From the NCBI RefSeq assembly GCF_900172325.1, contig NZ_FWFR01000006.1:62001-126000 (forward strand): 64,000 nt of DNA, in the 5' to 3' direction. The stretch comes from Oceanibacterium hippocampi. GTDB taxonomy: Bacteria > Pseudomonadota > Alphaproteobacteria > Sneathiellales > Sneathiellaceae. The position numbers were made by a program, and so were the translations under genes. Each line of letters opens with the position of its first letter. Within the stretch, counting starts at the first letter, position 1. This document shows, piece after piece, positions 36,696 to 43,417 of the stretch. The notes beneath the pieces were generated by a model, which was not told where the DNA came from, searched no databases, and saw only the letters and a program-made list of their open reading frames with translations.

Positions 36696-37388
36696 TCAAA
36701 AACGGCGGATCATCCCGACGACGCGCCCGATCACGCGAACGTCGCCGGCGACCCGGTCGTATGGCGGGTGGTTCCGGTTGTCCGACAGAACGCGCATCGT
36801 CGGCGGATCGGAGTGCGGCACGAATTCGAGGCGCTTGCAGACGACGCCGAAACCGTCCCACAAGGCGAAAATGCCGGGCGGCGCGGGCCAGCGATCGGCC
36901 AGGTTCAGTATGACCCGGTCGCCGGGGCTGAGCGTCGGCGCCATCGAATCGCCGACGATCTGGATGATGCGTCCGGCCCGCTGCGCCATGCGGAGTTCGG
37001 ACCGCAGGAAGTCATCGGGCATAGACCAGCGCCCGGTAACCGAATCGGCGATCATGTCATCGTCCTGATCGGTTATTTCATACGGGAGTAAACCGCCACC
37101 GCCTTCCATGCCGCCCCGAACATCCACTTCGGGGATCGAAGCGCTCGGGATGCCGTCGCCGCCTCGGGGCGTTGGCGGGAGGTCGCTGATGAGCTCCTGC
37201 ATATCCCAACCGACCGCCTTTGCCAGGGCCTGCAAGGTGTCGTGCCGGGGGTGCTGGGACCGCCCGGCGAGGATGCTCTTGACGGCGCCCTCATTGAGGC
37301 CAGCCAAACGCGCCAGGCCGCGCTGCGAGAGCTTTCGCTGCCGCATGACTCGCTGAAGATTTCGCTTCAAAGGGGTTTCGTCTGTCAT
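36696..37388 (-). CDS. CI-like phage repressor (HTH + S24 peptidase)
   Basis: 230 residues. An N-terminal helix-turn-helix (LSQRGLARLAGLNEGAVKSILAG, about 20-45) is joined to a LexA/CI-type self-cleavage domain with IVGDSMAPTLSPGD (Ser nucleophile) and VCKRLEF (Lys). It should keep the prophage silent and be inactivated by RecA-stimulated cleavage in the SOS response. It is divergent from the Cro-like gene across an 87-base control region. A GTG 18 bases upstream is an alternative start. Confidence 0.9.
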   Translation of the reverse strand: MTDETPLKRNLQRVMRQRKLSQRGLARLAGLNEGAVKSILAGRSQHPRHDTLQALAKAVGWDMQELISDLPPTPRGGDGIPSASIPEVDVRGGMEGGGGLLPYEITDQDDDMIADSVTGRWSMPDDFLRSELRMAQRAGRIIQIVGDSMAPTLSPGDRVILNLADRWPAPPGIFALWDGFGVVCKRLEFVPHSDPPTMRVLSDNRNHPPYDRVAGDVRVIGRVVGMIRRF

Positions 37389-37417
37389 GGGGTCGAAAAA
37401 TCCCACAACAGCAGAAT

Positions 37418-37455
37418 AATTGCCTGATTGAAAAATCTACTTGCGTTGGGCAATT
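37418..37455. promoter_or_regulatory. Operator-like inverted repeat between repressor and cro genes
   Basis: AATTGCC (37418-37424) is repeated inverted as GGCAATT (37449-37455), 24 bases apart, in an AT-rich 87-base divergent region. The position is where the CI/Cro operators and the two opposing promoters are expected. I cannot assign the promoters with confidence; TTGAAA at 37428 is one plausible -35 for the rightward one. Confidence 0.5.
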
Positions 37456-37475
37456 TTTTTTGCGGTGATTGACCC

Positions 37476-37691
37476 ATGAGCACCCGGAAATTCATCCTTC
37501 AGGCCGTGGACGGCTATCTCCGACAAACGGGAATGTCCGAGCGGCAATTCTCGATGGCCGCTGTCCGCGACCCCAAGTTCGTCCGACGCCTGCGCGGCGA
37601 TTACGGCGTAACGCTCACCACGATCGAGCGGGCCGAGGCCTTCATCCGGCAGCATCCGGACGGCTGCGCCGAAAAGGGGCCGTCAGCATGA
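37476..37691 (+). CDS. Cro-like small DNA-binding protein
   Basis: 71 residues, first gene of the rightward early unit. A possible helix-turn-helix covers ERQFSMAAVRDPKFVRRLRG and the following TLTTIERAEAFI helix. The position opposite the CI gene and the size fit a Cro-type antirepressor. Homology cannot be proved by eye. Its stop overlaps the start of a 29-residue frame (ATGA). Confidence 0.7.
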   Translation: MSTRKFILQAVDGYLRQTGMSERQFSMAAVRDPKFVRRLRGDYGVTLTTIERAEAFIRQHPDGCAEKGPSA

Positions 37692-37777
37692 CCCGCCCTG
37701 CCCTTATCGCCCGCGCGCCGCGCCCGGTCACCGGAACGGTTGTGCCGTTTTTCCCGTCATGCGGGTGCCGGCCATGA
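37688..37777 (+). CDS. Possible 29-residue early phage microprotein
   Basis: A short frame MTRPALIARAPRPVTGTVVP... whose start overlaps the cro-like stop and whose stop overlaps the next gene's start, both as ATGA. Such perfect coupling at both ends is hard to explain unless it is translated, at least to carry ribosomes to the next gene. No function is suggested. Confidence 0.45.
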   Translation: MTRPALIARAPRPVTGTVVPFFPSCGCRP

Positions 37778-38286
37778 GCGCCGAGATCGGGCGGCCGTTC
37801 GGGCGAGCGTCCTATCTTGGCCTCAAGGCGGCGATGCGCCGGCTGGTCCGCCTCTGCGGCGGGCTTGAATCGGCGGCTATGGTCACGCGGGTCGGAAAGA
37901 CCGAGCTGGGCCGCTACCAGAACCCGAACGAGGCGCTGTTCGCGCCGGCGGACGTGATCGCCGACCTGGAGGCCGATGCCGGCGAGGCGCCGGTGACACG
38001 GGCGCTGGCGCGAATGGCCGGGCTCTGCGTCTTCCAGCTGCCGCCGGCCGATTCCGACCCGACCTTCGTGGCCCACCTGGGCGCCACCGCCAAGGAATGC
38101 GGGGAAGCGATCTCGCGCACTGCCGAAGCGATCGGCGAATGCGGGACGATCACGGCGGCGCGGATCCGGGACATGGAGCTGCACCGGGAGATCGCCGAGG
38201 CGCACGAGGCGCTGGCCGCGCTCGACGCGGCGCTGACCGCCGTCGAGACGGCCGCCGCAGACGCAGAAGACGGGAGGACCGAATGA
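37774..38286 (+). CDS. CII-like phage regulatory protein (tentative)
   Basis: 170 residues. An N-terminal helical segment with possible HTH (RRLVRLCGGLESAAMVTRVG followed by KTELGRYQNPNE) resembles CII-type regulators that bind early promoters. The C-terminal half is a predicted coiled coil rich in Ala/Glu (REIAEAHEALAALDAALTAV). The ATG at 37774 is coupled to the preceding small frame. The call rests on position after cro and a weak motif. Confidence 0.5.
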   Translation: MSAEIGRPFGRASYLGLKAAMRRLVRLCGGLESAAMVTRVGKTELGRYQNPNEALFAPADVIADLEADAGEAPVTRALARMAGLCVFQLPPADSDPTFVAHLGATAKECGEAISRTAEAIGECGTITAARIRDMELHREIAEAHEALAALDAALTAVETAAADAEDGRTE

Positions 38287-38621
38287 CCACGACAAAGACG
38301 CTGATCCCCGAATGGCTCGACGGCCTGTTCCTGATCGGTCAGGAGCGCCGGCGACAGGTCGAGGGCGGAGCGGTCGCCAACGGTACGGTCGAACGACATC
38401 ACGGCGTCATTTCGATCGCTCTGGACGACAGCGCCTGGGAGGGCCGCTCACGGCTCCGGACGCTGCAGGTCGCGGCGGCGCTGATCGCAGGCGAGCTGGA
38501 TCGCGTCATCGGTATGGCGCGCAACGCCGGCGAAAGCCTGCCGGCCGACGTGCTGGTCAACCCGCCGGTGAAGCCGCACCGCCGGCACCGGCCGGGCGAC
38601 GGCGCGGAGGCGGGGCAATGA
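38283..38621 (+). CDS. Prophage protein of unknown function
   Basis: 112 residues, start overlapping the previous stop (ATGA). The part LFLIGQERRRQVEGGAVANG and LRTLQVAAALIAGELDRVIG resembles small phage proteins found in early regions of alphaproteobacterial prophages. No catalytic motif is visible, and the C-terminus is basic with several histidines. I do not recognise a named family. Confidence 0.65.
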   Translation: MTTTKTLIPEWLDGLFLIGQERRRQVEGGAVANGTVERHHGVISIALDDSAWEGRSRLRTLQVAAALIAGELDRVIGMARNAGESLPADVLVNPPVKPHRRHRPGDGAEAGQ

Positions 38622-39202
38622 GCGCCGGGGCCCACTGCGCCGCGCTCGGTGACGACGTCTCCTACGACTTCGTCCGGATCACCTATCCGCGCGCGCGGAA
38701 AGCCTACGACTGTCGCGAGTGCGCGACGGGTGTCCTGCCGGGCGCGGTATACGAGAAGACCGTCTACCGCTGCCCGGATTATCACCTGCCCGGCGAGATC
38801 GAGACGGTCCGGGTCTGCGGATCCTGCTGCGCCCGTCGCCGCGCCGCGACGGAGCTCGTCGACGACGAGGATTGCTGGCCGATCGAGGGCGAGCTCGACG
38901 ACTACATCGTCCATCACATCACCGACCGGGTCGCCTTCGAGGCGCTGGCGAAGCGATACCTCGCCCAGATCGAGGCGGGCGACTGGAACAGGCCGGGGGT
39001 GGCACAAAACCGGGTGATCGCCGAGCGCGAACGGTCGGATGCCGGGGAGATAATGGCCCTGGCACTCGAGTCGATTGCCAAGGGATTGGCCCGGCACCCG
39101 GAACTCCTTGCCGACGGGGAACTGGCCGGGGTGGTCACGCGGGACCGCGACGCCGCCAACACCTGGCGCGCCTTCGCCGTCGCGGGAGGCGCCGATGCCT
39201 GA
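38618..39202 (+). CDS. Prophage zinc-finger-like protein of unknown function
   Basis: 194 residues. Two cysteine pairs near the N-terminus (YDCREC and, 40 residues on, RVCGSCC) with an intervening Cys/His region (YRCPDYHLPG) look like a treble-clef or zinc-ribbon fold. The remainder is helical. Coupled to both neighbours by overlap. It may bind DNA or RNA; nothing more can be said. Confidence 0.65.
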   Translation: MSAGAHCAALGDDVSYDFVRITYPRARKAYDCRECATGVLPGAVYEKTVYRCPDYHLPGEIETVRVCGSCCARRRAATELVDDEDCWPIEGELDDYIVHHITDRVAFEALAKRYLAQIEAGDWNRPGVAQNRVIAERERSDAGEIMALALESIAKGLARHPELLADGELAGVVTRDRDAANTWRAFAVAGGADA

Positions 39203-39548
39203 TCTCGACCCGCCGGAATTCGCGGCGCCGCCGGACGACATCCTGCGGATCGGCGCGCAGGTCGCCCGGATCGCCCTCGGCCTGCTTCTCGCATGGGTGG
39301 CGGCGATCGGGCTCGCCTGGTACGTGCTCGACCGGATCGCCGCCGCACCGCTTCCCGGCGCCGCATACGACAACCCGATCGCCGCTGACCGGCCGGCGAT
39401 CGGCCCTCCCCTTGCGCCAGCCGGTCAAGCCTCCCTGTATCACTGCGCGGGCGGAGGTCTCGGCCTTTCCACGGCTGATGACGACGCAACTCCGCCCGCG
39501 GCTTCTTCGTGCAGGGGGGCCCTGCCCGGCTCCGAGGCCGTTCGATGA
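39195..39548 (+). CDS. Small prophage membrane protein
   Basis: 117 residues with one clear membrane helix (about 24-48, QVARIALGLLLAWVAAIGLA). The N-terminus is acidic and the C-terminal half is low-complexity. It sits in the early region, not beside a lysin, so it is not an obvious holin. Function unknown. Confidence 0.6.
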   Translation: MPDLDPPEFAAPPDDILRIGAQVARIALGLLLAWVAAIGLAWYVLDRIAAAPLPGAAYDNPIAADRPAIGPPLAPAGQASLYHCAGGGLGLSTADDDATPPAASSCRGALPGSEAVR

Positions 39549-40042
39549 GGGCCCGCCGGACCTGGACGGCGGAGGAGGACGCGCAACTCCGCGCGCTGTC
39601 CGAAGCGGGGCACCGCTCCGATTTCATCGCGCGGCGGCTCGATCGCACCGCGCGGGCGGTCAACCAGCGACGCATCGCGATCGGCCTCGCCGAAAGCCAT
39701 GCCCGCTGGACCCGCGAGGACATCGCGACACTCCGCGACGGGCTGTCCCGCGGATCCTCACTCGCCGCGCTCTCGCGGGCGCTCGGCCGGCCGGAATCGG
39801 TGATCGTGCGGCGCTGCCGTCTGCTCGCGCTGCGCCTGCCGGCGCGATCCGTGCCGGCCACCGCCGCGCCGGTCCCGCCGGCGCCGGTGCCGGCGCCGAG
39901 AACGGTCGCGGCCGATCCCTGGCCGCCGCATGCCCGGTTCGACATCGAATCGAAGTACCACCCGCGGATCGCCGAACTGATCGCCCGCGGGCTCTCCTCG
40001 GCCGACGCGGCGCGCGCCGCCTGGGCGGAGGATCACCCATGA
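39545..40042 (+). CDS. GcrA/Myb-like helix-turn-helix prophage protein
   Basis: 165 residues. Two tandem trihelical units: RRTWTAEEDAQLRALSEAGH with FIARRLDRTARAVNQR, then HARWTREDIATLRDGLSRGS with ALSRALGRPESVIVRR. The W-T-x-E start and the final basic helix resemble the N-terminal DNA-binding part of the cell-cycle regulator GcrA. A Pro/Ala linker and a C-terminal helix follow. The Cys-rich GcrA-like tail is found in a separate gene at 41132-41353. Confidence 0.65.
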   Translation: MRARRTWTAEEDAQLRALSEAGHRSDFIARRLDRTARAVNQRRIAIGLAESHARWTREDIATLRDGLSRGSSLAALSRALGRPESVIVRRCRLLALRLPARSVPATAAPVPPAPVPAPRTVAADPWPPHARFDIESKYHPRIAELIARGLSSADAARAAWAEDHP

Positions 40043-40872
40043 CCGCGCCGGTCGCCAGTTCGGCCGATCCGGGGCCCGAGCCGGTGCTGGACTGGCTGCC
40101 GCTCGACCGGCTGGTGGTCGACGACCGTTACCAGCGCGACGCGAGCCGGACGGGAAGCCGCGGGATCATCAACAAGATCTGCCGGGAGTTCCGCTGGCGG
40201 GCCTTCCAGCCGCCGACCGTGGCGCCGCTCGGCGACGGGACCTTCGCCATCATCGACGGCCAGCACCGGGTCGAGGCGGCGCGCAAGCATCCGCTGATCG
40301 ACCGGGTGCCCTGCTACGTCGTCGAGGCGGACGACCTCGCCGACCAGGCCGACGGCTTCGTGCGCATCAATGCCGACCGCCGGCAGGTGCCGGGCACGGT
40401 GCTGCACCAGGCGCGCGCGCGGGCCGGCGACGGCGACGCGCTGCAGCTGGAGAAGGTCTGCCACGCCGCCGGGGTGCGGATCGCCCGCTATCGCCCGGCG
40501 CACGGCTGCGAGCCGGCCGAGACGGTCGCCGTCGGTTCGATCCGCAAGCTGATCTTCAATTACGGCGAGGCGCCGGTGCGCGAGGCGCTGGAAACCATCC
40601 GCGCGGCGCACCCGGAGACCCGCGACGCGCTGCGCGCGCCGCTGATCAAGGCGCTGGCCGTTTTCCACGCGAGCTACCGCCGCGCCGACGGCTTCGACCG
40701 GGAACGGCTGATCCGCGTCGTCGGCGAACAGTCGCCGCTCGACCTGGTCGAGACCGGCCGGACCTCCAAGAAGATGTTCGGCGGATCCGCCTCGGCGGCG
40801 ATCGTCGCGGCGCTCCGCCATGCCTACAACCGCAATCTCGGCGCCGCGAAGCGCCTGCCGGAAGCGCCATGA
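40039..40872 (+). CDS. ParB-like nuclease-fold prophage protein (DUF6551-like)
   Basis: 277 residues. The N-terminal half has the ParB/Srx motif set: LPLDRLVVDDRYQR, PTVAPLGDGTFAIIDGQHRV (GxxR-type box reads DGQHRVEAARK). The C-terminal half is helical. The family is common in phages and mobile elements and may regulate transcription or cleave DNA; there is no ParA partner, so plasmid-type partition is unlikely. Both ends overlap neighbouring genes. Confidence 0.78.
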   Translation: MTAPVASSADPGPEPVLDWLPLDRLVVDDRYQRDASRTGSRGIINKICREFRWRAFQPPTVAPLGDGTFAIIDGQHRVEAARKHPLIDRVPCYVVEADDLADQADGFVRINADRRQVPGTVLHQARARAGDGDALQLEKVCHAAGVRIARYRPAHGCEPAETVAVGSIRKLIFNYGEAPVREALETIRAAHPETRDALRAPLIKALAVFHASYRRADGFDRERLIRVVGEQSPLDLVETGRTSKKMFGGSASAAIVAALRHAYNRNLGAAKRLPEAP

Positions 40873-41141
40873 ACGCGATCACGAACGGGCAGATGTTCGA
40901 GCTGATGCGGCTCTGGCGCGATCTCGGCGGCGCCGGGTCGATGGCCGAGCGCGGGCTGGCGGACGCGGCGCTGTCGGCGCTGGTCCAGCACGGGCTGGTC
41001 GAACGCCACGCCGGCAAGGCGCCCGGGCGCGTCGTCTTCATCATCACGCGGGCCGGACAATGGGCGGCGAGCCACTGGTACAGCACCACCGCGGCCGGGC
41101 TGATGAACCGGACGGTCGCGGAGGTCGACGGATGCGCGTGA
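40869..41141 (+). CDS. Small winged-helix-like prophage protein
   Basis: 90 residues. Helices and a turn (DAALSALVQHGLVERHAGKA followed by GRVVFIITRAGQWAA) look like a winged helix as in MarR-type or phage regulators. The family is not identified. Its start overlaps the ParB-like stop (ATGA) and its end overlaps the next gene by ten bases. Confidence 0.55.
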   Translation: MNAITNGQMFELMRLWRDLGGAGSMAERGLADAALSALVQHGLVERHAGKAPGRVVFIITRAGQWAASHWYSTTAAGLMNRTVAEVDGCA

Positions 41142-41353
41142 CGCCGCACCGGGGCGGGCTCGGCCGGGGCGTCAGCGTCCCGCCGCGGCGGCTGGCGGCC
41201 GGACGGCCGGCACCGGCCGCGACCTGCCAGTTCATCGCCGGCGACCCGCGCCACGACCCGACACGGTGCGGCGCGCCGGTCAAGCCGGGCTCGTCCTGGT
41301 GCCCGGACCATCACGCGCGCTGCCACCGGCCACCGGAGGAGGACGAAGAATGA
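41132..41353 (+). CDS. GcrA C-terminal-domain-like Cys/His protein
   Basis: 73 residues. CQFIAGDPRHDPTRCGAPVK followed by PGSSWCPDHHARCH matches the C-terminal Cys/His cluster of GcrA, the sigma-70-interacting part of that cell-cycle regulator, but no N-terminal DNA-binding domain is present in this gene. It might interfere with host GcrA at RNA polymerase; this is inference. It is coupled to a very small frame by ATGA. Confidence 0.65.
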   Translation: MRVTPHRGGLGRGVSVPPRRLAAGRPAPAATCQFIAGDPRHDPTRCGAPVKPGSSWCPDHHARCHRPPEEDEE

Positions 41354-41409
41354 TGCGTCGGCCCGATTTCATCATCGGCGGCGAGACTGTCGGCCGGGGT
41401 TGCGACTGA
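41350..41409 (+). CDS. Possible 19-residue microprotein
   Basis: A frame of 20 codons (MMRRPDFIIGGETVGRGCD) whose start overlaps the previous stop as ATGA and which ends before the GapR-like gene. Only the coupling supports it; it may simply be chance. Confidence 0.25.
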   Translation: MMRRPDFIIGGETVGRGCD

Positions 41410-41435
41410 GGCCGTTTCACAACGGGGGACTAGCG

Positions 41436-41792
41436 ATGCCGAGAAAGAAGGTAGCGCCGGCCATGCCGGCGAGTGACGCGCCGGCGGCCGGGCACAACGC
41501 CGCGGCCGACGACATCCGGAGCTATGTCGAGCGGGTCGAGCGGCTGGAGGAGGAGAAGAAGGAGCTCGCCGGGGACATCAAGGAGGTGTTCGCGGAGGCC
41601 AAGGGTCGCGGCTACTCGGCGAAGATCCTGCGCCAGGTGATCCGGCTGCGCAAGCTCGACCGGCACGACCGCGAGGCGCAGATCGCCGAGCTGCAGATCT
41701 ACTGGGAGGCGGTGCACGACCTGCCGCTGTTCGCGGCGGCCGATGCCCGTCCGCGACCGGCCGCCGTGCCGCCCGGCGCGACCGTCAACTGA
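41436..41792 (+). CDS. GapR-like DNA-binding protein (DUF2312)
   Basis: 118 residues. The core matches GapR: AADDIRSYVERVERLEEEKK, then DIKEVFAEAKGRGYSAKILR and QVIRLRKLDRHDREAQ. GapR is a small coiled-coil alphaproteobacterial protein that clamps overtwisted DNA ahead of replication and transcription. Phage copies could manage supercoiling of replicating phage DNA or mimic the host protein. Start ATG at 41436 with CGGGGGA upstream. Confidence 0.87.
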   Translation: MPRKKVAPAMPASDAPAAGHNAAADDIRSYVERVERLEEEKKELAGDIKEVFAEAKGRGYSAKILRQVIRLRKLDRHDREAQIAELQIYWEAVHDLPLFAAADARPRPAAVPPGATVN

Positions 41793-41803
41793 GGGGCCGG
41801 GCC

Positions 41804-42922
41804 ATGGGCGACCATAGCAAGATCGAGTGGACCGACGCGACCTGGAACCCGATCCGGGGCTGCAGCCGCGTCAGCCAGGGTTGCGTCAACTGCTACGCGG
41901 AACGGGTCGCGGCGCGGTTCTCCAAGCCCGGGCAAGCCTATGCGGGGGTGATCGATCGCCACGGCCGCTGGAACGGCCGGATCCGGCTGGTCGAGCACAA
42001 GCTCGACGAACCGCTGCGGTGGAAGAAGCCACGCCGGATCTTCGTGAACTCCATGTCGGACCTGTTCCACGAGGCGGTGCCGGTCGAGGTCGTCGATCAC
42101 GTTTTTGCCGTCATGCGCCTGGCGGCGCAGCACCGGTTCCAGATCCTGACCAAACGACCGGCCCGGATGCGAGCCTATCTGGCCGACAGATCGACGGCCA
42201 GGGCGACCAGTCGCGGCGAGATATTCGCCAAGCTCGCGCCCGGCCATCTGATGGAGGGCTGCAGCTGGCCGCTCCGGAACGTCTGGCTCGGTGTCTCGAT
42301 CGAGGACCAGGCGACGGCCGACGCGCGCATTCCGGACCTGCTGGCGACGCCGGCGGCGGTGCGCTTTGTCAGCTACGAGCCGGCAATCGGGCCGGTGGAT
42401 CTGTCCCGGGCCATCGCCATCGACTGGCAGTGCACGACATGTCGCAGCTATTTCAGTGGCCCCCATCGGCCGACCTGCCCTGGTTGCGGCGCGGTTGGCG
42501 GCTGGTGCGGGTCTCACGCCTTCAACGGGCGAGGTTATCCAGACGGGCCGATTGCGCCGTCGCAGCGTGGGGCCGGCATCGACTGGATCATATGTGGCGG
42601 CGAGAGCGGCCCGGGCGCGCGGCCGATGCATCCTGATTGGGCGCGTTCCGTTCGCGACCAGTGCAGGGCGGCGGGAGTGCCGTTCTTCTTCAAGCAGTGG
42701 GGCGAGTGGGCGCCGACAGGTCAATCGACGGCGGCGGACGAGAAAGCGGCTGAAGGTGACTTCTTCCTCTTGCACTCCGACGGCGGGATCGACGTTCCCG
42801 ACGACAGATGGCCGGACGACGAGAGCGGCGAGATTGCCATCACGAGAATCGGGAAGAAGGCCGGCGGCGCGCTGCTGGACGGCGTTGCGCACAGGGAATT
42901 CCCGGACGATCCGGGCGCATGA
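41804..42922 (+). CDS. Phage Gp37/Gp68-type protein (DUF5131)
   Basis: 372 residues. The N-terminus KIEWTDATWNPIRGCSRVSQ with GCVNCYAERVAARF is the DUF5131 signature; the three cysteines (C-x6-C-x2-C) recall the cluster-binding motif of radical-SAM enzymes but the function is not established. FVNSMSDLFHEAVP and ICGGESGPGARPM are also typical. About 200 residues in there is a four-cysteine zinc ribbon (CTTC...CPGC). It lies just before an HTH gene and the DNA methyltransferase. Confidence 0.82.
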   Translation: MGDHSKIEWTDATWNPIRGCSRVSQGCVNCYAERVAARFSKPGQAYAGVIDRHGRWNGRIRLVEHKLDEPLRWKKPRRIFVNSMSDLFHEAVPVEVVDHVFAVMRLAAQHRFQILTKRPARMRAYLADRSTARATSRGEIFAKLAPGHLMEGCSWPLRNVWLGVSIEDQATADARIPDLLATPAAVRFVSYEPAIGPVDLSRAIAIDWQCTTCRSYFSGPHRPTCPGCGAVGGWCGSHAFNGRGYPDGPIAPSQRGAGIDWIICGGESGPGARPMHPDWARSVRDQCRAAGVPFFFKQWGEWAPTGQSTAADEKAAEGDFFLLHSDGGIDVPDDRWPDDESGEIAITRIGKKAGGALLDGVAHREFPDDPGA

Positions 42923-42934
42923 GGGGAGGCTGCA

Positions 42935-43342
42935 TTGGCTGGACGAAAACCGAGATTCACAGCGGAAGAGATCGACCGGGCGGTCGCCTGGCGCGAGGCC
43001 GGCCGATCGTGCGCGTTCATCGCCCGACGATTGGGCAAGTCGGAAAGCGCCGTCTATTGGAACTTGCTGCGCGAGGGCGTCGACCCGGTCGCCTATCGCG
43101 ACCGGCCCCTGCCCGCCGTGCCTGTCGAGCCGATCGTCCAGCGTCGGGGTGACCATGTCATCCGCCGCTTCACGCGCGACGAGGACGACCAATTGCTGGC
43201 GCTCGAGGCCGAGGGGCACAGCTACCAGGAGATCGCCCGGCGGCTCGGCCGCCAGCGCAACAGCGTCTACGGCCGCGCGCTGACCCTGACACGCCACCAG
43301 GCGCGCGGCACTGTCGACGCGGATCCGGCGGTGACGCCGTGA
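42935..43342 (+). CDS. Double helix-turn-helix prophage protein
   Basis: 135 residues from a TTG with GAGGGGAGG upstream. Two homeodomain-like units: FTAEEIDRAVAWREAGRSCA with FIARRLGKSESAVYWNL, and FTRDEDDQLLALEAEGHSYQ with IARRLGRQRNSVYGRA. It resembles the protein at 39545-40042 and is probably a paralogous DNA-binding protein. Targets unknown. Confidence 0.68.
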   Translation: MAGRKPRFTAEEIDRAVAWREAGRSCAFIARRLGKSESAVYWNLLREGVDPVAYRDRPLPAVPVEPIVQRRGDHVIRRFTRDEDDQLLALEAEGHSYQEIARRLGRQRNSVYGRALTLTRHQARGTVDADPAVTP

Positions 43343-43363
43343 TGTCGAGCGAGGGGCGCGACC

Positions 43364-43417
43364 ATGTCTGAAAGGAATTGCTTCCGGTGGCGCTCGGCTG
43401 TCGGTGCGCGGCCGTGA
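43364..43417 (+). CDS. Possible 17-residue coupling frame ahead of the methyltransferase
   Basis: ATG at 43364 opens a frame of 18 codons whose TGA overlaps the GTG proposed as methyltransferase start (GTGA). It may only serve translational coupling. Weak evidence. Confidence 0.2.
   Translation: MSERNCFRWRSAVGARP

Noticed and set aside
39195-39548. Holin
   Set aside because: It has one membrane helix but lies in the early region, far from any endolysin, and has a low-complexity C-terminus; no lysis genes are visible in the window.
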